DNA of 64,000 nucleotides from Pteria penguin (taxonomy: Eukaryota > Mollusca > Bivalvia > Pterioida > Pteriidae), in contig CM068581.1 of the NCBI GenBank assembly GCA_035048485.1, positions 8,321,430 to 8,385,429 on the forward strand, read 5' to 3'. Below the pieces are notes generated by a model. The model was not told the origin of the DNA. It did not search any database and saw only the letters and a list, made by a program, of their open reading frames with translations. This document shows positions 10,923 to 22,935 of this stretch, piece after piece; the first letter of the stretch is position 1, and every line of letters starts with the position of its first letter. Position numbers and translations under genes: made by a program.

Positions 10923-13900
10923 AGGCATGATTTACATATCATTAAAAAGAAGCTATTTTTAACTTTTCAATAATACTGCGATGTTGTTACTGACATATTC
11001 ATTGAAGTAGTTATTTATGTGTCACAAAGGCAGATTTAACAAGGAAATATATGTACTTGTTTTCCAAATAGCCTCCATCCTCCTAAAAGGGAGGAGGGCA
11101 TTAATGTGTTCATATATTTTGATTATATCGAATCTAAATATAGTTTTAATTTGAAATGTCATTTGAAGCTTATATGTATACAAATCAATTCCTTTCTTAA
11201 TCATGAAAAGGAAATATTTCATTCAATATATATTACACACAAATGAGGTTATAGCAAAATGGGGGGAGAGGGTGTAATATCTACCAAATTTCTTTGTAAA
11301 ATGTTCCATTACCTATTGTAATTTTATGTTATTTTGACTTATGGCAGACCAATGCACATTACAGTGTAATATCACAGTGATGCAGATTTTAGAAATTATC
11401 AAATAAGTGTACTTCTTGTGAAAATGTCATCATTTTAATAGGTTTGTTTAATTACTATAGCCACTATGAAAGGCTTCGTAAGTTGTCAGAGCTTTCCCTA
11501 ATCCTTGTTATTTTTTCAATCAATCAGTATAAATTCATAAGTTTATCTACCAAAATAAAAAAACCCCAAACTTTTCTGTGTCATATTTGTGAAAAAAATT
11601 AAATAAATTGCTCTAAAATGACATTTCTCTATATCGAAATAATCATGACACAGTGTTAATTTGCATTGATTCTAGTACAATAATTTGCTCCATAACATGA
11701 TACGTTTTTGTTGTTATTTAATCTACCTCTGTCTGTTCTTATAGAATATGCATGAAATAGCCAGTTGTAGATTTTAATTCTTCTTACTAGTTCACCAGAC
11801 TACCCCATTAATTCAGGACTAGTTTCATTCTTACAATTAACAGCACAAATTCAAAATGATTCTTGAATCATTATTGAGTTATTTTAATCAATTTTCTTTT
11901 AAAGAAACAAAACTGAAGTGGGAATAGTTATACGAAGCTTGCATTCAAGTCTGCATCCCAAGATGTACCATTTTCACACACTGTTTAGTCGAGGTGACTT
12001 GGCAAACGGCCAAGTCAGAAGTCTTTTATTTTTACTAGTTTGTCGCAAACTGAGGTACCCTCAACCTGTTAACCAAATCACTGAAGTGGAAAACTGTCAC
12101 ATGAAGCAATCGAACCAGGTACTCTAGTGTGCATCCCATAGATGAATCATTGGTGTAACTTTGGTATTTGTATTGTCCATAACTGAGATACTTGTGCCCA
12201 AAACAGGATACCAAAATGACTCAAATGAAACAAGCAAATTCAGAGAATTGTGGTCCCCACAGGGCACGTCAGTTATGCTAAATAATCGTTGACGTCACAT
12301 GTTGACATATAAAAAAAAAGAGAAGGGAGGACACCGATTTTTCGCCGATCTGGGGTTTCCCTAATTTTCCGTATTTTTTGATGCAATAAAAGCTTTCGTC
12401 AGTTACCTTGTACTTTATTATGCGTCTGTATGCACTCGCATTTTCTCTCAACAAGCTTTCACGGCAGAAATCGGTCAATTTTATCCATCAGCCGTCTGCA
12501 GCTGTAAACTTTCAAAGGGACAACACGGTAAACACGGAGGTAATTCCAAGGTCATTTCTTATGACAAAAATAGTTTCAATGTTATCAAGATGTAGTCCAG
12601 AAAGCACGACTTTGCATTGAATTTTACAAAATTTTTCTCGGGGGAGACCCTCGAACCCCCACTTGCAAGAGAGGGTGATCCCATCCCCCTCTCAGAGCTG
12701 CAAGCGGCTCATAAGAAGCTTTCTTTGCGTGCACATTGAATATTTCTAGCTACCCCCTGGATGTCAAAAGTAATTATCTTGAATGGAAAGTCTCATCACA
12801 AGGAATTTACATGTGAAATTGTACCCCTACTGGATCAAAAGTTATAGCCCAGATTAAAGTTTTTGTGACAGACTGACAGATGGAGGAATGAGTATTATGA
12901 GATGTAATGTCCCCTTGGTTTCACAAAAGCAGGGGACAAAAAGTGATGTTAAAAAGACATTCTAATTCACTTGTTTTGTTTTGATAATTCTGATTGGTCC
13001 ACACATTAGCGTTCAGACATGTATAACCACGGTATACCGTCCTCAAATTTATTAATACATAATAAATCATTATACCTACTCTTTGTCCACATTGCCTCTG
13101 ACTCCAACCTTCAAAAATTCTGTCTGAACCAACTTCGTTCACTGCTCTTAACGTCCATCTCATATCAAGGACAATTTGCAAGTTCTACCATTCACATGCA
13201 CAATTATTACAATCAAGTTAAACCAACAAAACTCACAACGTATATGACATGCATGCGTACCACCGTGCAACATGCTTTCCATCATGTTATTTCATCTCGC
13301 CGCGCCGGAGCAAATCTGCCTGTTAAGCTGTTTACGATGTGATGTCAAGTCACTTATGTATGAATCAATTTGTGATTAATAATATAATCATGGAATTTTA
13401 AGAATATGAAACCGAAGAAACTTCTTATGTCGGTGCACTAAATATCAATTCGTTTCTCGAAACAATTTTATACATGACGCTATTCGTCTCTTAGCAACGT
13501 GAAATTTGGGGGGGGGGGGGGGGGGGGCATTTCACGTTTACATCCAGCACTGGTGAAACTTACGCAGAATGTTTACCATTCGGAAAGGAAAAAAATTAAC
13601 TTATACAGTCTGCTGTCCCACTTTAATCAAGTAAAACATAAATTTTTCGGCATAACGTCATCAAAAGCATGTTCTTATTGTGGTTGGCAAGGGCTGACGG
13701 AAAGGCCCCCGAAAATATGCGATCAGTGCGTAGTAATCAACGACTGAATGAAAACATAAGTTCCATGCCAGTAGGTTTCAAAAATAATCATCGTGTTTGT
13801 TCAGCTCTGGTATAAACTTTCCATACATCTTCCCAAATAATTTGCTGAATATATAGTTATTAGCATCCCAGAAATATCAAATGTTCATGAATATTTCCAA

Positions 13901-14005
13901 ATGTAATGTACATAATCATAGAACTATTTCACTGAGTGTAGGAATACATGAGCAAAGGGGTGAATCCCAATATGGCAGCGCCCATGACCCGGGTCCACTT
14001 CGTGT
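10923..14005. other. Largely unique DNA, no supported gene
   Basis: AT-rich DNA. Near 12630-12720 a stretch around GGGGGAGACCCTCGAACCCC and near 12840-12950 a stretch with GACAGACTGACAGATGG look like worn dispersed repeats. A pure G-run lies at about 13508-13527. Short open frames here have no supporting context. Confidence 0.45.
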
Positions 14006-17000
14006 CACAAAAACGGACATCAGTCTGGAATACACCAAATCACTGCTTAGTAACAAACACAAACGGACACCAATTTGCAATGCACAAATTCACAGCTTAG
14101 TAGCAATCATAAACGGACACCGGTCTGCAATACACCAAATCACTGCTTGGTAGCAAACGTAAACGAAAAACAGTCTGGAATACACCAAATCACTACTTAG
14201 TAGCAAACATAAACCGACACCTTTCTGGAATACACAAAATCACTGTTTAGTAGCAAACATAAACGAACAACAGTCTGCAATATACCAAATCACTGCTTAG
14301 TAGCAAACATAAACGAACAACCGACTGGAATACACCAAATCACTGCTTAGTGGGAAACATACACGGACAACAGTCTGGAATACACCAAATCACTGCTTAG
14401 TAGCAAACATAAAGGGACACCAGACTGCAGTACACCAAATCACTCTTTAGTAGAAAACATACACGGACAACAGTCTGGAATACACCAAATCACTGCTTAG
14501 TAGCAAACATAAACGTACAACAGTTTGCAATACACCAAATCACTGCCTAGTAGCAATCATAAACTGACACCGGTCTGCAATACACCAAATCACTGCTTAG
14601 TAGCAATCATACACGGACACCAGTTTGCAATACACCAAATCGCTGCTTAGTAGCAAACGTAAACGGACAACAATCTGGAATACACTAAATCACTGTTAGT
14701 AGCAAGCAGAAGCGGACACCGGTCTGGAATACACCAAATCACTGCTTAGTAGCAAACATAAACGGACAACAGTCTGGAATACACCAAATCACTGCTTAGT
14801 AGGAAACATAAACAGACAACAGTCTGGAATACACCAAATCACTGCTTAGTAGCAATCATACACGGACACCAGTATGGAATATACCAAATCAATGCTTAGT
14901 AGCAAACATGAACGGACACCAGTAGGGAATACACAAAATCACTGCTTCGTAGCAAACATAAACGGACACCAGTCTGCAATACACAAATACATTGCTTAGT
15001 AGCGAGTATAGGTGGACAACGGTCTGCAATACACCAAATCACTCCTTAGTAGCAATCATAAACGGACAACAGACTGCAATACACAAAATCATTGCTTAGT
15101 AGCAAACATAAACGGACAACAATCTGGAATACAGCAAATTACTGCTTCGTATCAAAGATAAAAGGACACCGGCCTGGAATACACAAAATCATTGCTTAGT
15201 AGCAATCATAAACGGACACCGGTGTGGAATACACCAAATCACTGCTTAGTAGCAATCATAAACGGACACCTTTCTGGAATACACCACATCACTGCTTAGT
15301 AGGAAACATACAGGGACACCTGTTTGGAATACACCAATTCACTGCTTAGTAGGAAGAATATAGGGACAAAAGTCTGGAATACACCAAATCACTGCTTAGT
15401 ACCAATTATAAACGGACACCAGTATGGAATACACCAAATCACTGCTTAGTAGCAAACATAAACGGACAACAGTCTGGAATACACGAAATCGCTGCTTAGT
15501 ATAAAACATAAACGGACGACAATCTGGAATACAGCAAATTACTGCTTCGTAGCAATGATAAGAGGACACCGGTGTGGAATACACCAAATCACTGCTTAGT
15601 ACAAAACATAAACGGACAACAGACTGGAATACACCAAATCACTGCTTAGTAGCAATCATAAACGGACACCTTTCTGGAATACACCACATCACTGCTTAGT
15701 AGCAAACATACAGGGACACCTGTTTGGAATACACCAATTCACTGCTTAGTAGCAAACATAAACGGACAACAGAGTGGAATACACCAAATCACTGCTTAGT
15801 AGGAAACATAAACGTACAACAGTCTGGAATACACGAAATCGCTGCTTAGTATAAAACATAAACGGACAACAATCTGGAATACAGCAAACTACTGCTTCGT
15901 AGCAATGATAAGAGGACACCGGTCTGGAATACAGCAAATTACTGCTTAGTAGCAATCATAAACGGACACCAGGAGAATACACCAAATCACTGTCTACTAG
16001 CAAACATAAATGGACACCAGTCTAGAATGCACCAAATCACTGCTTAGCAGCAATCATAAACAGACACACGTATTGAATACCCCAAATCACTGCTTAGTAG
16101 CAATCATAAACGGACACCTTTCTGAAATACACCACATCACTGCTTAGTAGGAAACATACAGGGGCACCAGTTTGGAATACACCAATGCACTACTTAGTAG
16201 GAAGAATATAGGGACAAAAGTCTGGAATACACCAAATCACTGCTTAGTAGGGAACATATACGTACAACAGTCTGAAAAACACCAAATCACTGTTTAGTAT
16301 AAAACATAAACAGACACCAGTCTGCAATACACCAAATCGCTGCTTAGTAGCAAACGGAAACGGACAACAGTCTGGAATACCCTAAATCACAAAACATAAA
16401 CGGACACCAGTCTGCAATACACCAAATCGCTGCTCAGTAGCAAGAATAAACGGGCACCAGTCTGTAATACACCAAATCACTGCTTAGTAGCAAACATAAA
16501 CGGACACCAGTATGGAATACACCAAATCACTGCTTAGTAGCAATCATAAACAGACAACAATCTGGAATACACCAAATCACTGCTTGGTAGCAATCATAAA
16601 CGGACACCAGTAGGGAATACACAAATTCACTGCTTAGTAACAAACATAAACGGACACCATTCTGGAAAGCACCAAGTCACTGCTTAGTAGCAAACATAAA
16701 CGGGCACCGGTCTGGAAAACACCAAATTACTGCTTAGTAGGAAACATACAGGGAAATCAGTTTGGAATGCACCAATTCACTGCTTAGTATTAAAAATATA
16801 GGGACATCAGTCTGCAATACACCAATCACTGCTTAATAGGAAACATAAACGGACACCAGTTTGGAATACACCAAATCACTACTTACTAGCAATCATTAAC
16901 AGACAACAATCTGGAATACACCAAATCACTGCTTGGTAGCAATCATAAACGGACACCAGTAGGGAATACACAAATTCACTGCTTAGTAACAAACATAAAC

Positions 17001-17375
17001 GGACACCATTCTGGAAAGCACCAAGTCACTGCTTAGTAGCAAACATAAACGGGCACCGGTCTGGAAAACACCAAATTACTGCTTAGTAGGAAACATACAG
17101 GGAAATCAGTTTGGAATGCACCAATTCACTGCTTAGTATTAAAAATATAGGGACATCAGTCTGCAATACACCAATCACTGCTTAATAGGAAACATAAACG
17201 GACACCAGTTTGGAATACACCAAATCACTACTTACTTGCAATCATTAACAGACAACAGCCTGGAATACACCAAATCACTGCTTAGTAGCAACCATAAACG
17301 GACAACAGTCTGGAATACACCAAATCACTGCTTAGTAGCTAACATAAACGGACAACAGTATGACAACACCAAATC
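14006..17375. repeat. 50-bp satellite, block 2
   Basis: About 67 units of the same 50-bp family as 8985-10255. Two long segments repeat at an interval of about 349-350 bp (seven units): around 15476 and 15825, and around 16582 and 16931. These define local higher-order repeats. Confidence 0.97.
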
Positions 17376-18130
17376 TCAAAGAGACATAAGTTGTCGAAAT
17401 GCGCATTTGGTGCACAAAATTAAAAGGTATATATGTTCTATATTTATTATAACCACTAGGCCGGTGTCACTGCTGGTGGACTGATAGTTCCCGAGGGCAT
17501 CATAAGTCTAGTTTGCAGTGCTTTTGTACTGACATGAAATATATACTTCAAATTTCCGGTCATCAAATTACGTAAATCACTCTAAATCTAAGGAGTATCT
17601 CCCTCATGCATAGCTCTGTCCTTAGATAGATCCTTTGGTACACTTTTCGGTCATTTTGGCTTCAACACTTCTCTTCATATTTTCATATATTTTGAGAATT
17701 TCAATCATTCGGCCTCGAGCATCACTGAAGAGACATAAGTTGTCGAAATGCGCATATGGTGCACAAAATTAAAAGGTATATGTGTTTTATATTTATTATA
17801 ACCACTAGGCCGGTGTTACTGCTGGTGGACTGATAGTCTCCGAGGGCATCATAAGTCTAGTTTGCAGTGCTTTTGTACTGACATGAAATATATACTTTAA
17901 ATTTCCAGTCATCAAATTACGTAACTAAGGAGTATCTCCACCAAGCATAGCTCTGTCTTTAGTTATATTCTTTTGTTCGATTTTCGGTAATTTTGGCTTG
18001 AACACTGCTCTTCATATTTTCATATATTTTGAGAATTCCAATCATTCGGCCACGAGCATCACTGAACAGACATAAGTTGTCGAAATGCGCATATGGTGCA
18101 CAAAATTAAAAGGTATATATGTTCTATATT
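17376..18130 (+). mobile_element. Dispersed A-B-A-B-A repeat element inserted in the 50-bp satellite
   Basis: Segment A (containing GACATAAGTTGTCGAAATGC) occurs at about 17382, 17731 and 18068, so two bodies B are bounded by three A copies with periods of about 349 and 337 bp. It is the reverse-complement relative of 4861-5290. The 50-bp satellite is interrupted after ACCAAATC and resumes at TTAGTAGCAATCAT, losing about five bases of the unit. No open frame of note. Confidence 0.85.
17478..17509 (+). other. Conserved hairpin core of the A-B-A element
   Basis: GGACTGAT and ATCATAAGTCT fold against each other around CCCGAGGG. The arms are kept in the second body (17827-17858) and in the minus-strand copy at 5156-5187, while the loop side varies. 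Role unknown. Confidence 0.55.
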
Positions 18131-18701
18131 TATTAGTAGCAATCATAAACGGACACCAGTATGGAATACACCAAATCACTGCTTAGTAGCAAACATAAAC
18201 GGACACCAGTCTGCAATACCCCAATTCACTGTTTAGTAGCAAACATAGGTGGACAACGGTCTGCAATACACCAAATCACTCCTTAGCAGCAATCATAAAC
18301 GGACACCAGTTTGGAATACACCAAATCACTGCTTAGTAGCAAACATAAACGGACACCAATCTGCAGTACACCAATTCACTGCTTAGTAGCAAACATAAAC
18401 AGACAACATTCTGGAATACACCAAATCACTGCTTAGTAGGAATCATACACGGTTACCAGTCTGAAATACACCAAATCACTACTTTGTAGCAAACATAAAC
18501 GAATACCAGTCTGGAATACACCAAATCACTGCTTAGTAGCAAACATATATGAACACCAGTCTGGAATACACTAAATCACTATTTAGTAGCAAACATGAAC
18601 GGACACCAGTTTGGAATACACCAAATGACTGCTTAGTAGCAAACATAAATGGACACCAGTCTGGAAAACACCAAATCACTGCTTAGTAGCAAACATGAAC
18701 G
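18131..18701. repeat. 50-bp satellite, block 3
   Basis: About 11 units of the 50-bp family between the A-B-A-B-A element and the LINE. The last 12 bases (18690-18701, CAAACATGAACG) are the 5' copy of the LINE target-site duplication. Confidence 0.95.
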
Positions 18702-19536
18702 TCTCAACCGTAACAGGCATGGGGGAGGTGTGGCTATGTACTTCAAAGATAATGTCCCATCTGTAGAAAGGACTGACCTATGTATTCCTAATTTGGAAGT
18801 TATATGGGCTGAAGTTAAGCTTAATAGCAAGAATATTTTAATAGGTAATTTCTATCTCCATCCCAGATTTACTGATTGGCACATTGTGGAATATGCAATT
18901 GAGCGAGTTATTCAGGCATGCCCAAACCTGATCTTGATCGGCGACTTCAATGAAAATATGCTTGATCCAGCAAAATGTAAGAATATAAAAAACATCATGA
19001 ACATTTTTGGATTGAACCAGATTATAGACTCCCCCACAAGAATTTCGCCTACTTCTACTTCACTAATTGATCTAATTCTTGTCACAGACACTCTAAATTG
19101 CACTGGCAAAGGTACAATACAACCCTTTTGTAGCGATCACCATGCTATATATTTCTCAACCAATTTTGTAACTACCAAAACACATTGCTATAAAAGGAAA
19201 ATTTGGCAGTACAATAATGCAAATTTTGATGAATATAGACAAAACTTAAATATGTGTAATTGGGACATGGACGAGTTGTCGATCAAAGATCAGGTCAATA
19301 AACTGACTTCAAACATTCTAAACTCTGCAGAAAAATCTATTCCAAATAAAGATGTTACAATTCGACCAAGAGATCTCCCATGGTTCCACAATGAAATTAG
19401 AAAAGAAATAAGGAAAAGAAATAGAGCCCACTGCCTAGCTAAACTGACAAATACTCCTGAAAATTGGAAAAAAATTTCGAGAAAGCAGGAATCATGTGGT
19501 ATCACTTATACGTCAATCAAAATTAAACTACTTTAA
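18702..19536 (+). pseudogene. LINE endonuclease domain, N-terminally truncated
   Basis: The open frame begins inside the satellite, so its first 17 or so residues are not LINE protein. LINE sequence starts around NRHGGGVAMYFKD. Endonuclease/exonuclease/phosphatase-fold motifs are present: GDFN (in LILIGDFNENML) and the terminal SDHHAIY. The N-terminal catalytic part of the endonuclease is missing. After about 19500 the frame runs out; a downstream stretch in another frame (around 19800) continues the linker to the reverse transcriptase. In an intact element this protein nicks the target DNA strand. This copy cannot supply that activity. Confidence 0.9.
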
Positions 19537-19839
19537 CAAACTTGCCACAAATCTAAATCAGGGTAATTTAAAAGCAAAACAGTGGTAGAAAGTAGCCAAA
19601 CAGTTTTTAAAACAAGATACTGAATCAAACATATCTCTTCTTATTGAAAATAATAAGCATTATAGCGAACTTGTTGACAAAGCCAATATATTAAACAGTT
19701 TTTTCTGTGAACAAAGCAATGTTGATGATAGCCACGCCTCCCTCCCACCATTTGAACCTTCTGCATCCTTTCTTGATGGTGTAAATATATCAGAAACAGA
19801 CATAGAAAATGTACTAAAACTACTTGACAATAACAAAGC

Positions 19840-20617
19840 ATGTGGCCCTGACCTTATAAATCCTTTTATTTTGAAGGAAGGCTCAGAATTTTGGCAACTA
19901 AGCTGTGCCACATATTTAACCAGTCCTTGACAAGTTCTCATTTTCCTTCAAGCTGGAAATTGGCAAACGTAGTTCCTGTTTTCAAAAAAGGTGGCAAAAC
20001 TAAGTCGGCCAATTACAGACCTATTTCATTACTGAGTTGTATTGGTAAGGTTTTTGAAAAATGTGTATTTAAACACCTTCATAACTATCTGATCACCAAC
20101 AATATCATCATAACAGCTCAATCTGGATTCACCCCGAAAGATTCAGCTGTTTATCAGTTAATAGATATATATGATACTTTTCTCAAGGCCTTGGATGAAG
20201 GCAAAGAAGTAAGAGCCGTTTTCTGTGACATAAGTAAGGCCTTCGACCGTGTGTGGCATCGTGGCCTTCTACTCAAGTTGAGATGGATAGGAGTGACTGG
20301 TCCACTCTTAAGATGGTTTGAAAGTTATCTAAGTCATAGATTTCAGAGAGTTGTAATGGAGGGGTCCTTCTCAGAATACTTAGAGGTTAAGGCTGGTGTC
20401 CCTCAAGGCTCCATACTTGGACCTATGTTATTTCTAATTTATATTAATGATATTGTTTGTGATATTGACTCTTGTATCAAACTATTTGCTGAATATACAA
20501 CACTTTACCTAATTGTTGAAGACCCCAACTTGGCTGCTAATCTGATGGACAATGATTTAGACAAAATTCACAACTGGGCGAATAGATGGCTCGTTAAATT
20601 CAACCCCCCAAAAAACT
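19840..20617 (+). pseudogene. LINE reverse transcriptase domain with altered active site
   Basis: Clear CR1/Jockey-type reverse transcriptase. Visible in order are WKLANVVPVFKKGGK, NYRPISLLSCIGKVFEK, FCDISKAFDRVWH (first catalytic Asp block), AGVPQGSILGPMLF and the block that should read FADDT. That last block reads FAEYTTLY, encoded near 20484-20507, so both catalytic aspartates of the YADD-type motif are replaced. The frame ends in a stop at about 20617 and continues in a neighbouring frame (HKHLGIIFNSDCSWHEHI, about 20701-20755). The enzyme would copy LINE RNA into DNA at the nicked target; this one is dead by both frameshift and active-site loss. Confidence 0.93.
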
Positions 20618-21379
20618 GAAGAAATGTTAATTTCTCGGAAATTGCAGAAAGTTAATCATCCTAAGTTATCAATGAACAACATAGAAATCAAGAGAGTTCC
20701 ATTTCATAAGCATTTAGGTATCATTTTCAACTCGGATTGCTCTTGGCATGAACATATCATTAGTATCACTGACAAAGCTTGGAAACGAATCCACTTACTT
20801 CGGGCACTTAAAAGCCGGTGTGGCCTAGTGGATAAGGTGCTCGGCTCATGATCGAGAGGTCGCAGGTTCGACTCCCGCCCGGGGCACACCGGTGTTCTGT
20901 CTTTCGGATGAGACAGTAAAAACCGAGGTCCCGTGTCACGGTAGGCATGGCACGTAAAAGATCCCTCACTGCTTCGGGTGGGTCCGTTGCAAAGGTCTAA
21001 ATTTGTATGCAATGCATCAGGCAGATGCCGTCACCATATACGTGAATAATCGTGGAGTGACGTAAAACAATAATCAAACAAACAAAATCGGGCACTTAAA
21101 TTTCAACTAGACAGAAATTCCTTACAAACTATGTATTTCTCATTTATTAGACCACTTTTGGAATATGGGGATGTTATATGGGATAACTGCTGTAATTACG
21201 AAAAATTTGATGCAGGACGGATTGTAACTGGAGCAACAAGGTTATGCTCAAAATCTAAATTGATTGAAGAAACTGGGTGGGATAGTTTGGAAATAAGAAG
21301 ATATAAACATAGAATGATAAATTTCTACAAAATGGTAAAAGGAATTCCTGGAAGTTCAAAATTTTATACTCAAAATTAA
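20618..21379 (+). pseudogene. LINE C-terminal region split by a SINE
   Basis: Upstream of the SINE the protein reads through WKRIHLLRAL. Downstream, from 21089, it resumes with RALKFQLDRNSLQTM and SFIRPLLEYGDVIWDNC, then GRIVTGATRL and EETGWDSLEIRRYKHR, a conserved C-terminal region of this LINE clade. Residues normally between NYE and RIVTG are partly deleted. Stop at 21377-21379. Confidence 0.88.
20801..21100 (+). mobile_element. tRNA-derived SINE inserted in the LINE, with perfect target-site duplication
   Basis: The element proper is about 20813-21088. Its head GCCGGTGTGGCCTAGTGG contains the A box and AGGTTCGACTCCC is the B box; the body includes TTCGGATGAGACAGTAAAAA and the tail is AACAATAATCAAACAAAC. 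CGGGCACTTAAA occurs at 20801-20812 and 21089-21100 as a perfect 12-bp duplication of LINE coding sequence, which dates the SINE after the LINE. Confidence 0.96.
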
Positions 21380-21751
21380 GAGTAATGATTAACGTAATTA
21401 TACTACTAAGCTCCACTGTGTTGAGATTATTGTTTTGTGAACATATTATATTGTCTTCTCACTAAATACTTGGGTACATGACCAAACACTATCATTTTTC
21501 TTCCTTCTTTATTCTTCATTCTCTTTCCCTTCCAGTTTCCAGTAATTTATTACTATAGTCATATTTCATTATTTAATTATGGTTTACATATTATTTCTCG
21601 ATCATCTTGTCGACAACAATGTACGTTAATTAAACCTCTTGTTAGGAGATGACTTAACATAAGATTTTTAATCTTGTTGTCAAATCCTTTAATTCATATG
21701 CTATAATAAGTACATGTTATGATGATTTATTTGAATAAATACTGTTTAAAC

Positions 21752-21961
21752 CAAACATGAACGGACATCAGTTTGGAATACACCAAATCACTACTTAGTA
21801 GGAAACATAAACGGACACCTTTCTGGAATACACCAAATCACTGCTTAGAAGCAAACATAAACGGACACCAGTTTGGAATACACCAAATCACTGCTTAGTA
21901 GCAAACATAAACGGACACCATTTTGGAATACACCAAATCACTGCTCAGTAGAAATCATATA
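21752..21961. repeat. 50-bp satellite, block 4
   Basis: Four units of the 50-bp family resume immediately after the LINE. The block is cut at ATCATA by the following TA-flanked element. Confidence 0.95.
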
Positions 21962-22853
21962 CTGTAAATTGGTTATTATTCGTCATGTACCAATATTCGC
22001 CATTTTCGTCAGTGTCCTCAATGACGAATTTACGTACTGACGAATATGAATACCATTGATCAAGTAAAGGAGGTTCTGGGGCTTATTATTATAGAGGCTC
22101 AGTGACATGATTAATCTTTATTGCATCGTTTATTGCTTCACATTGAAATACAGTAAAGAAAGAGACACAGATTAAAAGGTTACTCGTTTAAAGAACATGA
22201 ACGTACGTTATAAAAGATAGTCAGTTCACCAAAACTGATAAAATCTAAAATCGTGTCAATTTAAATCCCGGCTTCAAAAGATTAAAAGGTTCCTCGTTTT
22301 AAAAGCATGAACGTACATTATAAAAGATCGCCAGTTCACTAAAACAAATAAATTCTAAAACTCTGTCAATTTGAATTCCGGCTTTGGCAAATCCAGACGC
22401 TATAAGTGTCCATTTGCTCGACATTGTCTTGTGGACGGAGGGCGCAATTGAATTTTGCCGGTTTTAAGCCAACGCAACATTATGGTACTGGGTAACACAA
22501 AGCACTGACTGAATACCAATCGAATACTAGTACATAAATAGTGTGTTTATAATGAGGTAATTGCTATGACAAGTAATCACGCTTGGTTTAAAAACCACAA
22601 GGTAATTATATATCCTACCTGTACTAGTAATATAGCAAGCGTTTTGTTTGATTATCTAATTATGAGCAATCATAGCCAAACAGTCATCGATTCTGTCAAC
22701 ATTTGTAGTGTCAAAAATACATTATAAAGAAGAGTTTCCATTGACGAATTTACGTTCTCGGGGTCCTCAAATGACGAATTTACGTAGTGACGAAATTGCC
22801 TTTTTTGACAATTTGACGAAAATTGGTACTGACGAAAATAAAGCAATTTACAG
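21962..22853. mobile_element. 892-bp non-autonomous DNA transposon (MITE), TA-flanked
   Basis: Termini CTGTAAATTG and CAATTTACAG are inverted repeats. Similarity extends inward through the TTCGTCA and GACGAATTTACGT motifs at both ends. TA flanks both sides (21960-21961 and 22854-22855) and the satellite joins back in register. Inside, a segment of about 115 bp (with AGATTAAAAGGTT) is tandemly duplicated around 22170-22390. No transposase frame; TA duplication suggests Tc1/mariner-type mobilisation, which is inference. Confidence 0.85.
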
Positions 22854-22935
22854 TAGAGGCACCAGTTTCGAATACACCAAATCATAACTTGGTATGAAGC
22901 ATATTCGAGCACCAGTCTGGAGTACACCGAATGAA
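22854..22935. repeat. 50-bp satellite, last remnant
   Basis: One to two degenerate units (CACCAGTTTCGAATACACCAA) after the MITE end the satellite domain. Confidence 0.85.

Larger units (their letters stand above)
18702..21751 (+). mobile_element. 5'-truncated CR1/Jockey-type LINE
   Basis: A non-LTR retrotransposon containing the C-terminal half of the APE-type endonuclease, the reverse transcriptase and a C-terminal region, followed by an AT-rich 3' end with TTGAATAAATACTGTTTAAA. It is flanked by CAAACATGAACG at 18690-18701 and 21752-21763. Because the target is a tandem repeat these 12 bases also occur in satellite units, but the satellite phase resumes exactly at the second copy. The 5' truncation is typical of incomplete target-primed reverse transcription. 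A SINE interrupts it at 20813-21088. Confidence 0.93.

Noticed and set aside
13019..13342. 107-residue plus-strand frame
   Set aside because: No recognised family, an overlapping opposite frame, and biased composition typical of AT-rich chance frames.
17460..17520. Hammerhead-like layout in the A-B-A element (GTC, short stem, CTGAT)
   Set aside because: The core reads CTGATAG rather than CTGATGA and the GAAA segment is missing, so I report only a hairpin.
20814..20890. Possible functional tRNA genes at SINE heads (also 7480-7557, 36024-36090, 48490-48558)
   Set aside because: A and B boxes are present but the acceptor stem and cloverleaf are degraded, and each continues into a SINE body with target-site duplications.
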